This document shows, piece after piece, positions 37,054 through 47,200 of a DNA stretch of 59,396 nt (position 1 is the first letter of the stretch; each line of letters opens with the position of its first letter). This DNA comes from Flavobacteriales bacterium. Its GTDB lineage: Bacteria; Bacteroidota; Bacteroidia; Flavobacteriales_D; Crocinitomicaceae. The stretch is taken from assembly GCA_947497485.1 (NCBI GenBank), contig CANMHB010000018.1:1-59396 (forward strand), read 5' to 3'. The notes beneath the pieces were generated by a model. It had not been told where the DNA came from. It saw only the letters and a list, made by a program, of their open reading frames with translations, and did not search any database. Both the position numbers and the translations under genes were made by a program.

Positions 37054-38817
37054 TTAATTATAGATACTTTGATATTCTTTCTGATATTTCGCAAGGATTT
37101 TTTTACGCTTGAACTTCAATGTTGGCGTTAATTCATCTCCTTCAATTGTAAACTCTTTCGGTAAAAGAACAAATTTTTTGATTTGCTCCCAATTACCAAA
37201 TTGTTGATTATAAGTTTCCACTTCTTCTTTAATTCGTTTATAAACTTCAGGATTATTTGAAATCGATTCATTGGATTCATTTGTTAAATCCATTCCATGT
37301 TTCGTAGCCCACTCTTTAATAAATGCAAAACAAGGAACAATCATTGCTGCAGGAAATTTTTCATTTTCACCGATTACAATTATTTGCTCAATAAAACGCG
37401 ATTCTTTGAACTTATTCTCCATGGCTTGTGGAGCGATGTATTTTCCCCCAGAAGTTTTGAAAATCTCTTTTTTACGATCAGTTATCTTTAAAAACTTCCC
37501 TTCCTGAAAAATTCCGATATCTCCGGTATGAAACCATCCGTCTTTGTCAATCACCTCATCTGTAGCTGTTTGATTGTTGTAATAACCCAACATAACATTT
37601 GGACCTTTCACTAGGATTTCACCATCTTCAGCAATTTGAACTTGCACACCATCAATGAGTGTTCCAACTGTTCCGATTCGAATTCCTTGATCAAATGAGT
37701 TTACCGAAACAACTGGTGAAGTTTCAGTTAAGCCATATCCCTCCAAAATTGGAATGTCAGCTGCTAAGAAAATTCTTGCTAAACGTGGTTGCAAAGCGGC
37801 ACTTCCCGAAGCAATTGCTCTCACATTACCACCTAACGCCAATTGCCATTTGGAAAAAATCAATTTTCGAGCAATTCCTAACTTAAATTTATACCAACCT
37901 GATTTACCCACAACATCGTATTCCTCTGCAAGTCCAACCGCCCAAAAGAACAATTTTCTTTTGACGCCAGTCAAAGCATCGCCAGTTGCCATGATTTTAT
38001 CGAAAACCTTTTCAATTAAGCGTGGAACTGCTGTAAATACATCTGGTTTTACTTCACGAATATTTTCACCAATGGTATCCATTGACTCTGCAAAATGAAT
38101 AGAACACCCTAAATACATGTATAAATAATGCAACATTCGCTCATAAACATGGCATACTGGCAAGAAAGTTAGGACACTCGAATTATTGTCGGCAGGTATT
38201 CGTGGCTTACACGCTTCCAAGTTGGATAATAAATTGTTGTGTGACAACATAACTCCTTTTGGATTACCTGTAGTTCCAGATGTATAAATAATTGTGACCA
38301 AATCGGATCTCTTTACCTCATCCATTCTTTTGTTTACTTCACTTTCTGCAGAAGATGAAGCAACATCAAAAATATGTTTCCAATTTTTATATTCGGGTAG
38401 TTCATCGAAAGTAAATAAGTGCTCCAAACTTGGAATTTCAGCTTTAATGTTTGAAATTTTCGTAGCTAATTCGAGATTAGATACAACACAAATTTTAACT
38501 TGGGCATCATTAAATATGAATCGGTAATCATTTTCGGAAATGTTGGGATATACTGGAACTAAAATTGCACCTACCTGTTGAACACCGATGTCTAAAATAT
38601 TCCATTCAACACGATTCGCGCTTGCCACAGCTACTTTATCTCCAGGCTGAATTCCTAATGAAATTAATCCCTTAGATACTTCAATGGTTCGCAGAATAAA
38701 TTCATTTGTTGATAATCCTTCCCAATTTCCATTGACTTTGGATACAAACATTTTTGAATTAGGAAAATTCTTTTGCTGCCAATAAGGAATATCAAACAAT
38801 CGCTCCGTACTAATCAT
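37054..38817 (-). CDS. Long-chain fatty acid--CoA ligase (AMP-forming)
   Basis: This enzyme activates fatty acids to acyl-CoA through an acyl-AMP intermediate. The 587 residues belong to the ANL superfamily. They show the P-loop YTSGTTGNPKGVMLSHNN (~178), the motif GYGLTETSPVVSVNSF, and the hinge region DGWFHTGDIGIFQEGKFLKI followed by TDRKKEIFKTSGGKYIAPQ with its catalytic Lys. The length and the last motif fit the bacterial long-chain (FadD15-like) group. No fatty-acid operon surrounds it. Confidence 0.93.
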   Translation of the reverse strand: MISTERLFDIPYWQQKNFPNSKMFVSKVNGNWEGLSTNEFILRTIEVSKGLISLGIQPGDKVAVASANRVEWNILDIGVQQVGAILVPVYPNISENDYRFIFNDAQVKICVVSNLELATKISNIKAEIPSLEHLFTFDELPEYKNWKHIFDVASSSAESEVNKRMDEVKRSDLVTIIYTSGTTGNPKGVMLSHNNLLSNLEACKPRIPADNNSSVLTFLPVCHVYERMLHYLYMYLGCSIHFAESMDTIGENIREVKPDVFTAVPRLIEKVFDKIMATGDALTGVKRKLFFWAVGLAEEYDVVGKSGWYKFKLGIARKLIFSKWQLALGGNVRAIASGSAALQPRLARIFLAADIPILEGYGLTETSPVVSVNSFDQGIRIGTVGTLIDGVQVQIAEDGEILVKGPNVMLGYYNNQTATDEVIDKDGWFHTGDIGIFQEGKFLKITDRKKEIFKTSGGKYIAPQAMENKFKESRFIEQIIVIGENEKFPAAMIVPCFAFIKEWATKHGMDLTNESNESISNNPEVYKRIKEEVETYNQQFGNWEQIKKFVLLPKEFTIEGDELTPTLKFKRKKILAKYQKEYQSIYN

Positions 38818-38915
38818 AAGTTGAAATTTTATCCTTCGAAAATAAGGAAAAAATAATTAAGAAACAACAAGTAGTTGCAAACAAATGGTCTACAAAAAAA
38901 ACTTTTTCTTGTAAA

Positions 38916-39176
38916 TTAAGCGTTCAAAGAATTCAATGAATCAATAAACTTTTCAGCCTTTTCTTCCAATTCTGAAGCTACATTCCGAAAATCAGATTTC
39001 ATTTTTGCAGAATTCATTTTTGACAGGGCGTCATTGTAATAATTTACAGCTTCATCAATTAATTTTTCGCACGCATCGAATCGATCTGGATTAATTTCTT
39101 GAATGTATATACACTCGTCAATCACATCAAATACCAACGAATTAATGCTTTTTTTAAGATCTCGCTTATTAGCCAT
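38916..39176 (-). CDS. Conserved 86-residue helical protein, unknown function
   Basis: I use the ATG at 39174-39176 (MANKRDLKKSINSLVFDVID), because a start six codons upstream would fall on the -7 box. The protein is almost entirely helical (ECIYIQEINPDRFDACEKLI, then DEAVNYYNDALSKMNS, then ELEEKAEKFIDSLNSLNA). It matches a small conserved flavobacterial protein I recall but cannot name. No motif for a reaction is visible. Confidence 0.7.
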   Translation of the reverse strand: MANKRDLKKSINSLVFDVIDECIYIQEINPDRFDACEKLIDEAVNYYNDALSKMNSAKMKSDFRNVASELEEKAEKFIDSLNSLNA

Positions 39177-39191
39177 ATTTCTGATTTTATG

Positions 39192-39199
39192 CAAATTTA
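39192..39199 (-). promoter_or_regulatory. -7 box of the 86-residue protein gene
   Basis: The minus strand reads TAAATTTG 15 bases before the ATG at 39176. This rules out the longer start codon at 39194. Confidence 0.55.
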
Positions 39200-39335
39200 A
39201 TCGGAAAGTTTGAGATTGAAGAAACCAAAACTAAAACATACTAACATAAATTATTTCATACTTTATTCATTTATCGATTAAAAGAATTTTCATCAAAATC
39301 AATTACCTTCGATTCAAGTATCATTATTGACGAAT

Positions 39336-40016
39336 ATGCAAATGAAATCAATCCTGCTTTTATTATGCTCTATTGGGTTCATAATCTCATGTTCGGTTTC
39401 CTCAACTATTCCTAAGGATCAAAAAACCACCGAAATTCAAGGATATTCCATCTTAATTAGTCAATTCGACGATTTAAAAGGTGACTTTTCGTTTTCAAAC
39501 AAGTGGGAGTATGCCGAAGGGATTGAATTAAACGATTATCAGCAAATCATTTGTTCGAAATGTCCTTCACGAGCAGGAAAAATGCTTGATCGTCGTCGAA
39601 AAATCGCGTCTGATTCAATGAATATTTTCTATACGCTTATCGATTCTACAAGGCATTATTATTCATTAGATTCGAGATGTAGTTTGACCGACATGCGTGA
39701 CGTTAAGTATATTTCGGTGAAAAAATATGGAGATTTTTCCCTTGAGGGAATGGCTAAAAGCAACGATAGTTCGAATTGTAGTTTATTTTTCCGAATCAAA
39801 GATGATTACATTATTTCATGGATTTACATGAAATCTAAGAATAATGAATCGGAAATCTATCCTATGAAAGATGGGAAATTCTTCCTCGACCAAGGAGCAT
39901 TTGATAAAGGTATTTTAAAAGCTAATTTCAGTTTTGTATATTACAACAAGAAAAATCCCCTGAAAGCACTGTTTTGGAGCGGGAAAATGAACGCCCATAT
40001 TAAAGCAATCAATTAA
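39336..40016 (+). CDS. Putative lipoprotein of unknown function
   Basis: From the ATG at 39336 (MQMKSILLLLCSIGFIISCS) the protein has a lipoprotein signal with lipobox IISC, so the Cys near residue 17 is probably lipidated. The 226 residues are beta-rich and lack a recognised domain; five further Cys occur, including SKCPS and SNCSLF. It is probably held on the periplasmic or outer face of a membrane. The promoter-like TACCTTCG at 39303-39310 has one mismatch to the -7 box. The gene has no operon partner. Confidence 0.6.
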   Translation: MQMKSILLLLCSIGFIISCSVSSTIPKDQKTTEIQGYSILISQFDDLKGDFSFSNKWEYAEGIELNDYQQIICSKCPSRAGKMLDRRRKIASDSMNIFYTLIDSTRHYYSLDSRCSLTDMRDVKYISVKKYGDFSLEGMAKSNDSSNCSLFFRIKDDYIISWIYMKSKNNESEIYPMKDGKFFLDQGAFDKGILKANFSFVYYNKKNPLKALFWSGKMNAHIKAIN

Positions 40017-40050
40017 AAAGAAAATCTCCCGTCAAATTGACGAGAGATTT
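40013..40050 (-). terminator. Terminator of hsp20
   Basis: AAATCTC and GAGATTT, then CGTCA and TGACG, form a long stem with one mismatch and an AAT loop. On the minus strand it is followed by a TTTTCTTTTT run 27 bases beyond the hsp20 stop. Confidence 0.75.
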
Positions 40051-40076
40051 CCAACTAATGAGTGAAAAATTCACTC

Positions 40077-40535
40077 TTACAAAACCGGAATTTCACTTGC
40101 CGGTTTAATGATTGACACCTCCTTTTTTGGAAGTATCAAATTCAATATCCCATTTTCATATTTCGCTTTAATTTTGTCCTCCAAGCAATTTTCAGGTAGT
40201 GAAAAAGATCTTCTAAATTCACTAAATGAATACTCACGTCGGGTGTAGTTTTTCTCTGCTTCTTCGCGATCTTCCTCTTTTTCCGAACTCACATACAATA
40301 CACCGTTATCGATTGCTACTTTGAAATCATCTTTTTCCATTCCCGGAACTGCTAACTCAATACGATATTCCTTTTCGGTTTCGTTGATATTCGCTGAAGG
40401 AACCCTAGATGAAAAATCAATTGAAAATGGATCCGTTCCCAAATCAAACAATCGCGGACTAAAAAATCGACTGGTGTCTAATAAATCGCTTGCCCATGTC
40501 GGCATCAAGCTCTCTCTTCGTTTTACTATTGACAT
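40077..40535 (-). CDS. Hsp20/alpha-crystallin small heat-shock protein
   Basis: Small heat-shock proteins hold unfolding proteins in an ATP-independent manner. The 152 residues have an N-terminal arm, the alpha-crystallin domain beginning PSANINETEKEYRIELAVPG (~residues 46-65), the signature ENGILNLILPKKEV and the C-terminal Ile-x-Ile-like IKPASEIPVL that mediates assembly. Length is typical of bacterial class A members. A TAATTTTG box lies 29 bases upstream of the ATG, with no HrcA CIRCE element visible. Confidence 0.95.
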   Translation of the reverse strand: MSIVKRRESLMPTWASDLLDTSRFFSPRLFDLGTDPFSIDFSSRVPSANINETEKEYRIELAVPGMEKDDFKVAIDNGVLYVSSEKEEDREEAEKNYTRREYSFSEFRRSFSLPENCLEDKIKAKYENGILNLILPKKEVSIIKPASEIPVL

Positions 40536-40563
40536 AATTTTATGTTTTTAAGTTATTATAAGA

Positions 40564-40571
40564 CAAAATTA
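40564..40571 (-). promoter_or_regulatory. -7 box of hsp20
   Basis: The minus strand reads TAATTTTG 28 bases before the ATG. It suggests transcription by the primary sigma factor, with no clear heat-shock element. Confidence 0.4.
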
Positions 40572-40697
40572 TTGACGACCGAACAGGGTTACTTTGTGTT
40601 TGAATTGGAAATTGTTGCAATATTTAATTTACTTTGTTCTTTTCACCTATCACTTAGGCATCGATTCAAAATAACGCTAAACACGTAAAAACTTCCG

Positions 40698-40705
40698 TAC
40701 CTTTG
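40698..40705 (+). promoter_or_regulatory. -7 box of rlmI, five bases from the ATG
   Basis: TACCTTTG, then CACCC, then the ATG. The box is so close that the transcript should be leaderless or nearly so. Confidence 0.6.
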
Positions 40706-40710
40706 CACCC

Positions 40711-41886
40711 ATGTCTGTAAAAAGCGTCCAAATCAGAAAAGGCAAGGAACAATCGTTACTTCGTAAGCATCCATGGGTGTTTTCAGGTGCAATTTTTTCC
40801 GAAATTTCTGACATTGAAGATGGCGATGTAGTTTCAGTTGAAGACTTCAAAGGTCGTTTTTTGGCAAAAGGTCATTTTCAGCACGCTACCATTTCTGTTC
40901 GTATTTTGAGCTTCGAAGATTCTGAAATCTATCAAGAATTCTTTAATAAGGCTATAAAAAATGCAGTTCAATTGCGAATGAATTTAGGTCTATTGAATCC
41001 AAACAATAATATTTTTAGAATTTGTCATGGAGAAGGTGATCATTTACCGGGGTTGATCATTGATTTCTATAATGGCGTTGCCGTCATTCAGTGTCATTCA
41101 ATCGGTATGTTTCGTTCCATTGATTTCATATCTAAGGCCTTGCAAGAAGCGCTTGGATCTAATCTGAAAGCCGTTTACTCGAAGTCATCAGACACTTTAC
41201 CCGAACGAATAGAATCCAAAGACGAATACATTTTTGGAAATTGCGAAACACCGCATTTAGCAACTGAAAATGGTGTTCAATATCAAATTGATTGGGTGAA
41301 AGGTCAAAAAACGGGTTTTTTCATCGATCAACGCGATAACAGAAATTTACTTGGGAAGTATTCTTTCGGAAAGAAAATCTTGAATACGTTTTGCTACTCT
41401 GGTGGATTTAGTTTGCAGGCTCTAAATCAAAATGCTTCGCTTGTTCACTCGTTGGACAGTTCCAAGAAAGCAATCGAATTAACAGATGCGAATGTATCTA
41501 TCAATAAGTTTAAAGGGCAACATGCTTCAATAGTTGCAGATGCAATGGAATACATGAAGGAGCTCAAAGAAGATTATGATATCATTGTTTTGGATCCACC
41601 AGCTTTTGCTAAGCATAGAGACAAGCGACACAAAGCGATTCAAGGTTATAAACGACTGAATGCACACGCTATTCGACAAATAAAATCTGGAGGTTTAATT
41701 TTTACTTTTTCTTGTTCGCAGGTGGTCGACAAATATTTGTTCACTAATACGGTCATTGCAGCAGCAATTGAAGCCAGAAGAAATGTTCGAATTTTAGAGC
41801 AATTGCACCAACCTGCTGATCATCCCATAAATGCTTTTCACCCAGAAGGCGAATATCTGAAAGGCCTCGTAATACAAGTCGACTGA
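40711..41886 (+). CDS. rlmI: 23S rRNA cytosine-C5 methyltransferase RlmI-like
   Basis: RlmI methylates a cytosine of 23S rRNA (C1962 in E. coli). The 391 residues have an N-terminal PUA domain (RKGKEQSLLRKHPWVFSGAI), an EEHEE-like middle, and a Rossmann methyltransferase domain with NTFCYSGGFSLQAL, the DPPAFAKHRDKRHK motif (~295) and the FTFSCSQVVD segment that carries a catalytic Cys. The stop TGA overlaps the next start (TGATG), so the MATE gene is translationally coupled. An exact target site is inferred by homology. Confidence 0.9.
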   Translation: MSVKSVQIRKGKEQSLLRKHPWVFSGAIFSEISDIEDGDVVSVEDFKGRFLAKGHFQHATISVRILSFEDSEIYQEFFNKAIKNAVQLRMNLGLLNPNNNIFRICHGEGDHLPGLIIDFYNGVAVIQCHSIGMFRSIDFISKALQEALGSNLKAVYSKSSDTLPERIESKDEYIFGNCETPHLATENGVQYQIDWVKGQKTGFFIDQRDNRNLLGKYSFGKKILNTFCYSGGFSLQALNQNASLVHSLDSSKKAIELTDANVSINKFKGQHASIVADAMEYMKELKEDYDIIVLDPPAFAKHRDKRHKAIQGYKRLNAHAIRQIKSGGLIFTFSCSQVVDKYLFTNTVIAAAIEARRNVRILEQLHQPADHPINAFHPEGEYLKGLVIQVD

Positions 41887-43214
41887 TGCTGGATTTACGC
41901 TACAAAACAATTCTTGGCGTTGCCTTACCAATGATGGTTTCAGGATTCATCCAATCGATTGTGATGATCACAGATTCGGCATTCATCAGTCGTTTTTCAA
42001 CGGAAGGATTCGTTGCCGTTGGAAATGGAGGTTTACTTTATGTAACCACCTTTATGTGTTTGATTGGAATGGCGGACGGAGCGCAAATTATCATTGCGCG
42101 AAGAATTGGAGAAGAACGCCCAGAAGCCATTGGTCGCGTATTTGGAACGGCTGTGGTAACTCACATCGTACTCGCTATCCTTATGTTTCTAGCTCTCTTT
42201 TTCCTAATGCCAAGCGCGATACAACTTTATTCCAAAGATCAAAACATTGCTTTTTTACAAGGTGATTTCATTCAAATTCGAAGTTTTGCGCTCTTTTTTG
42301 CGATGATTACCGTTTCAATACAAGCTTTTTTCATGGCAACCGGAAAAACATGGGTGGTTTTAATTGCTGCATTGATAACCGCATTTTCGAATATGTTTTT
42401 GGGTTATGGTTTGATTCTCGGAAATTATGGACTCCCAAGATTAGGAGTTGAAGGTGCTGCACTGGCCTCTACCATTGCCGATGGATTGGGAATGACTTTT
42501 CTAATTTTATATCTAACTTTTTCTGAAGAACGCCGAAGGTATAAACTCTATCAGTATTTTTCAATCAACTTAAAATCAATGGTTGAATTGTTTAAAATTG
42601 GAAGTCCATTGATGCTACAAGGATTTTTTGCCTTGGGAACGTGGAGTTTATTTTTCACCTGGCTCGAGCAAAAAGGTCAGTTTGATGTGACCGTTTCACA
42701 GAATATTCGTTCCATTTATTTCCTAGCGTTCGTTCCAATCTGGGGATTTGCAGGAACGACAAAAACATATATTTCTCAGTATTTGGGTCACAAGAGTTTT
42801 AAAATGATTCCAATTATTCAACGAAGAATTCAATTGTTGACTGTTGGCTTCTTGTTAATTACATTTCACGGAGCACTTTTATATCCCGAGCTTTTAATTA
42901 AAATAATCAACCCAGAGGAGATTTACATTAAGAAAAGTGCTGAAATTTTGCGATTGATTTCTATTTCAATTCTGATGTTTGGAATGGTATCCGTTTATTT
43001 TCAAACGATTCATGGAAGTGGTAACACCCTTCATTCGATGATCATCGAGTTTTTGACCGTTGGAATCTATTCGATTTTCAGTTATCTGTTCATTAAAACA
43101 TGGAACTTTGATGTCTATTGGATATGGACGGTTGAGTATATTTATTTCGGTATTTTAGGCCTTTTTTCCATATCTTATTTGCGCATGTTCAATTGGAAAA
43201 ACAAAGTAGTATGA
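41886..43214 (+). CDS. MATE-family efflux transporter
   Basis: This 442-residue protein has the 12-segment MATE fold. It opens LRYKTILGVALPMMVSGFIQ, then MITDSAFISRFSTEG, and the second half repeats the pattern (LFKIGSPLMLQGFFALGTWS, then QNIRSIYFLAFVPIWGFAGT). MATE pumps exchange Na+ or H+ for drugs and metabolites; the substrate is unknown. It overlaps rlmI by one base (TGATG) and fmt by four bases (ATGA), so all three are probably one coupled operon. Confidence 0.88.
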   Translation: MLDLRYKTILGVALPMMVSGFIQSIVMITDSAFISRFSTEGFVAVGNGGLLYVTTFMCLIGMADGAQIIIARRIGEERPEAIGRVFGTAVVTHIVLAILMFLALFFLMPSAIQLYSKDQNIAFLQGDFIQIRSFALFFAMITVSIQAFFMATGKTWVVLIAALITAFSNMFLGYGLILGNYGLPRLGVEGAALASTIADGLGMTFLILYLTFSEERRRYKLYQYFSINLKSMVELFKIGSPLMLQGFFALGTWSLFFTWLEQKGQFDVTVSQNIRSIYFLAFVPIWGFAGTTKTYISQYLGHKSFKMIPIIQRRIQLLTVGFLLITFHGALLYPELLIKIINPEEIYIKKSAEILRLISISILMFGMVSVYFQTIHGSGNTLHSMIIEFLTVGIYSIFSYLFIKTWNFDVYWIWTVEYIYFGILGLFSISYLRMFNWKNKVV

Positions 43215-44164
43215 CAACGGAAAACAAACTTCGAATCGTTTTCATGGGAACGCCTGAATTTGCGGTGACAATTCTTGATGAAATCATGAGGAGCAGGCAT
43301 GAAGTTGTTGGTGTGGTAACAGTAGCCGATAAACCAGCAGGACGAGGGCAGCAAATCAAAGAGAGTGCGGTGAAAACTTATGCTAAATTGCAAAATGTTC
43401 CCATTCTTCAACCGGAAAAGTTAAAAGATGAACGTTTTTTAACTGAACTTAAGAGTTTAAATGCGGATATTTTTGTGGTAGTTGCTTTTCGAATGTTACC
43501 GGAAATCGTTTGGGCGATGCCTCCAAAAGGAACGTTCAATTTACATGCGTCTCTATTGCCAAAATACCGTGGTGCTGCGCCTATTAATTGGGCGATTATA
43601 AATGGAGAAACGGAAACTGGCGTTACAACCTTTTTCATCAATCAGATAATTGATACGGGAAGCATTTTGGCTCAAGAAAAAGTATCTATTACCGAAAATA
43701 TGAATGCAGGTGAATTGCATGACAATTTGATGCATTTAGGGGCAAAATTGACGGTTGAAACGCTCAATAACTTGGCAAATGGAAAAATAATGGCGGTTCC
43801 TCAAGATGAAGAGTTAGCTAAACAATTACCCCACGCACCAAAAATATTCAAAGCAGATTGTGAAATCGACTGGAACGAAAAAGCCTATTTCGTTCACAAT
43901 AAAATACGAGGACTCTCGCCCTACCCTGCAGCATGGTGTAGTTTAACTAAAAATGGTGTACGAACAACATTCAAATTATTTTCATCTAGCTTAACAAAAG
44001 AAATCCCCGATTCAAAGTCATTAAAGAAAGGTTCGGCTGGAATATTATTTCCTTGCGAAGATTATTATATAAGTATTTCCGAATTGCAACCCGAAGGAAA
44101 GCGTAGAATGAATTACAAAGAATTTTTAGCGGGAAATGATTTAAATGATTATTCCTTAAGTTAA
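43211..44164 (+). CDS. fmt: Methionyl-tRNA formyltransferase
   Basis: Fmt formylates initiator Met-tRNA using 10-formyl-tetrahydrofolate. The ATG at 43211 (MTTENKLRIVFMGTPEFAVT) overlaps the MATE stop as ATGA. The 317 residues show the family signatures ADKPAGRGQQIKES, FNLHASLLPKYRGAAPINWA (~residues 106-125, catalytic Asn-His-Asp system) and a C-terminal OB-fold-like tRNA-binding domain. In many bacteria fmt pairs with def; here it sits with rlmI and a transporter. No deformylase gene is seen nearby. Confidence 0.97.
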   Translation: MTTENKLRIVFMGTPEFAVTILDEIMRSRHEVVGVVTVADKPAGRGQQIKESAVKTYAKLQNVPILQPEKLKDERFLTELKSLNADIFVVVAFRMLPEIVWAMPPKGTFNLHASLLPKYRGAAPINWAIINGETETGVTTFFINQIIDTGSILAQEKVSITENMNAGELHDNLMHLGAKLTVETLNNLANGKIMAVPQDEELAKQLPHAPKIFKADCEIDWNEKAYFVHNKIRGLSPYPAAWCSLTKNGVRTTFKLFSSSLTKEIPDSKSLKKGSAGILFPCEDYYISISELQPEGKRRMNYKEFLAGNDLNDYSLS

Positions 44165-44294
44165 AAGAATAGAACAATCTTTGTAGTCTTCGCAATGTAA
44201 TTATTTAATTGATCTTCTAACTAAAAAAAGATTCTATATTTCCGGGCTTAAAATCTTTGAACATTTGCTTTTGGTGTTTAATTTTAACATCGCT

Positions 44295-47200
44295 ATGAAA
44301 GAAGATGTAAACAAAGAGAAATTATCAGCTAAAAAACGTTTCGGAAAGAAATTTTGGATCAAGTTAACGCTCTCTATCATCTTGATTCCGCTTATTTTTA
44401 TCTCTTCTCTGACAGCCGTTGTGTATTTTAAACAGCAACAGATTGTAAAAGAGTTGATTACTCATGTAAATGAAGATTTCACTGGTCATATTGAAATCAA
44501 AGGGAGTCACATCAGTCCGTTTGCTGCATTTCCATATATTTCAATCGATTTAGAAGATTTAAAAGTTTTCGAAGGAAAAGAAAAGACAAAAAAAACTCGG
44601 ATTTTACACTTTGCAGATTGCTTTATTGGCTTCAATATTATCGATATTATCAATGGAAACTATACAATTAAATCAATAAAAATTTCCAATAGTGATTTAC
44701 GTCTTGTTCAACACAAAGATGGCTCATTCAATTTGACCAAAGCCCTTTCTACAAAAAAGCCTGCTGAAAAAGTCAAAAGTGACTTCAAAATTGATTTACA
44801 GTCTATTAAAATTTCAAACTTGGATGTTTCTAAATTGAATGAAGCTAATAACATGTACATAGACGCTTTCATCGACGAAGCAAAAACAAAAGTCAAAAGT
44901 AGTAATGAACATTTTTACTTGGATCTTTATTCAAAATTTCGTTTGTCTATACTAGAAAATGGCGACTCAACTTTTATTAAAAACAAGCACTTTGAGTTAG
45001 ATACAGAAATCGATATGAGTGAGCTAACTAAAACACTTACTATTCATCAAACCGAAGTGAATTTGGAAAATTCGAGTTTTGGTTTTAGTGGATCAGTTGG
45101 CTTATCAAAAAATATTCCTTTAGATTTAAAATTTTCAGGTGAAAAACCCAATTTTGATTTGGTTATTGCGATAGCTCCAGAGGAAGTCGCGAATACGTTA
45201 AAACAATTTGACAACCAAGGAAATGTCTTTTTTGAAGCAACTGTTAAAGGTGAATCAGCAAATGGTCATTCTCCTAAAATTGATGCAAGATTTGGTTGTA
45301 AAAATGGGTTTTTCAATAACCTTGAAACGAATAAAAAGCTCAATCAAATTGGATTTCGTGGAACGTTTACCAATGGAAAAAAACGGGATTTAAGTTCGAT
45401 GGAATTGAACATTCAACAATTCTCTGCACGTCCGGAAGCAGGCAAATTTTCTGGTAAGATTTCCGTAAAAAACTTTGAAGAACCAGAAATTGACATGAAA
45501 CTGATTTCAGATTTCGATTTGGATTTCTTGGCCAAGTTCATTAATTCACGAGAATTGCGAGGTTTGGACGGACAAGTTAAGTTAACGATGAATTTCCATG
45601 ACATCATTGATTTAAATCAACCCGAAAAAGCGATTGAAAAATTGAATGAATCCTATTTCACCGAGCTTTTAGTGAAAGACCTAAAATTCAACAGTCCAGA
45701 CTTATCGAGTCCAATCAATGATTTAGATTTGAAAGCAAGTTTAAAAGGTCACAAAGCAAAAATTGAATATTTCAATACCAAAATGGGAAATTCAGATATT
45801 CATCTAAACGGAACGATTAGTGATTTACCTGCCATTATTCATCATACAGACATTCCTGTAACATGCGATTTAAAAATTAACTCGAAAAAATTGGATATTC
45901 AGGAACTCACAAAGTCCAAAACCGAACCAGGAATCGACGAACAAGTTTCAAATTTGAGGCTTGATTTGAAATTAGTTAGTTCTGCCAAAAAAATTTCGGA
46001 ATCAGAATACATTCCTGAGGGTGAATTTTTCATTGAAAACTTCTATGCCAAATTCAAGCATTATCCCCATGCTTTTCATGACTTTCATGCAGATTTTTTT
46101 GTGGATAAAAAAGACTTAAATATCGTTGATTTTAAAGGAATGCTGGATGCATCCGACTTTCATTTCAATGGCCAATTAAAAAATTATAAATTTTGGTTCC
46201 AAGATGAGTTCAACGGTGATACACATATTGACTTTGACATAGATTCAAAGAAGCTACGGTTAGACAATCTCTTCTCGTATGGTGGAGAAAATTATGTGCC
46301 TGAAGATTATAGACATGAGGAAATTGACAACATGAAATTCCACGGAAAGAGCATTTTACATTTTTCAAAAGGTCATTTCAAATCGCTTGATTTTGATCTA
46401 TCAAATTTTACCGGGAAATTAAAAGTTCACCCTTTAAAAATGGAAAATTTCAAAGGACATCTATTCTTAGATAATCACCATATTCATTTGAGCAAATTCA
46501 CAGGAAAAATGGGGCATTCAGATATTTATTCAGACCTCAATTACAATTTTCAAGATGCTCATGTAAAAGGAAAAAATAAACTAGTCGTTCGTTCGCATCG
46601 TTTGGATGTTGATGAGTTGACAAATTTCACAATGCCTCCATCCAAGAGCGAACCCCAAAAAGTCGATCACGATAAAGCATTTAGTTTATATGATTTGCCA
46701 TTTACAGATATGGATTTCTCCCTAAATGTGGATCAATTGAATTACCACAAACACAAACTAAGTCAGTTGAAAGCCAAATTCCACACAACGAAATCACATG
46801 AACTTGAAATCGAACAATTGGACTTACAAACTGCTGAAGGAACAATCAAAATGAAAGGAACCCTAAGTGGTAAAGACAAAAAACACATTTACTTTAGTCC
46901 GAATATTCAAGCATCTCATGTTGATTTAGATAAATTGATGCTGAAATTTGAAAATTTTGGTCAAGACCACTTGGTTTCTGAAAATCTTCATGGTTATTTC
47001 AATGGAACGATAACCGGAAAAATACATTTGCATGCCGATTTAGTTCCAAAACTCGATGATTCAAAAATCAAAATTGATATGCTCGTCACCGAAGCGAAAT
47101 TAGAGAACTTTGCTCCTTTAAAAGCATTAGAAACTTATTTCGAAGATAAAAATGTTAGCAAAGTGCGTTTTGACACCCTGAAAAATGAAATCACTTTTGA

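Noticed and set aside
40536..40710. CIRCE heat-shock element upstream of hsp20
   Set aside because: No TTAGCACTC-type inverted repeat is present; only a primary-sigma -7 box.
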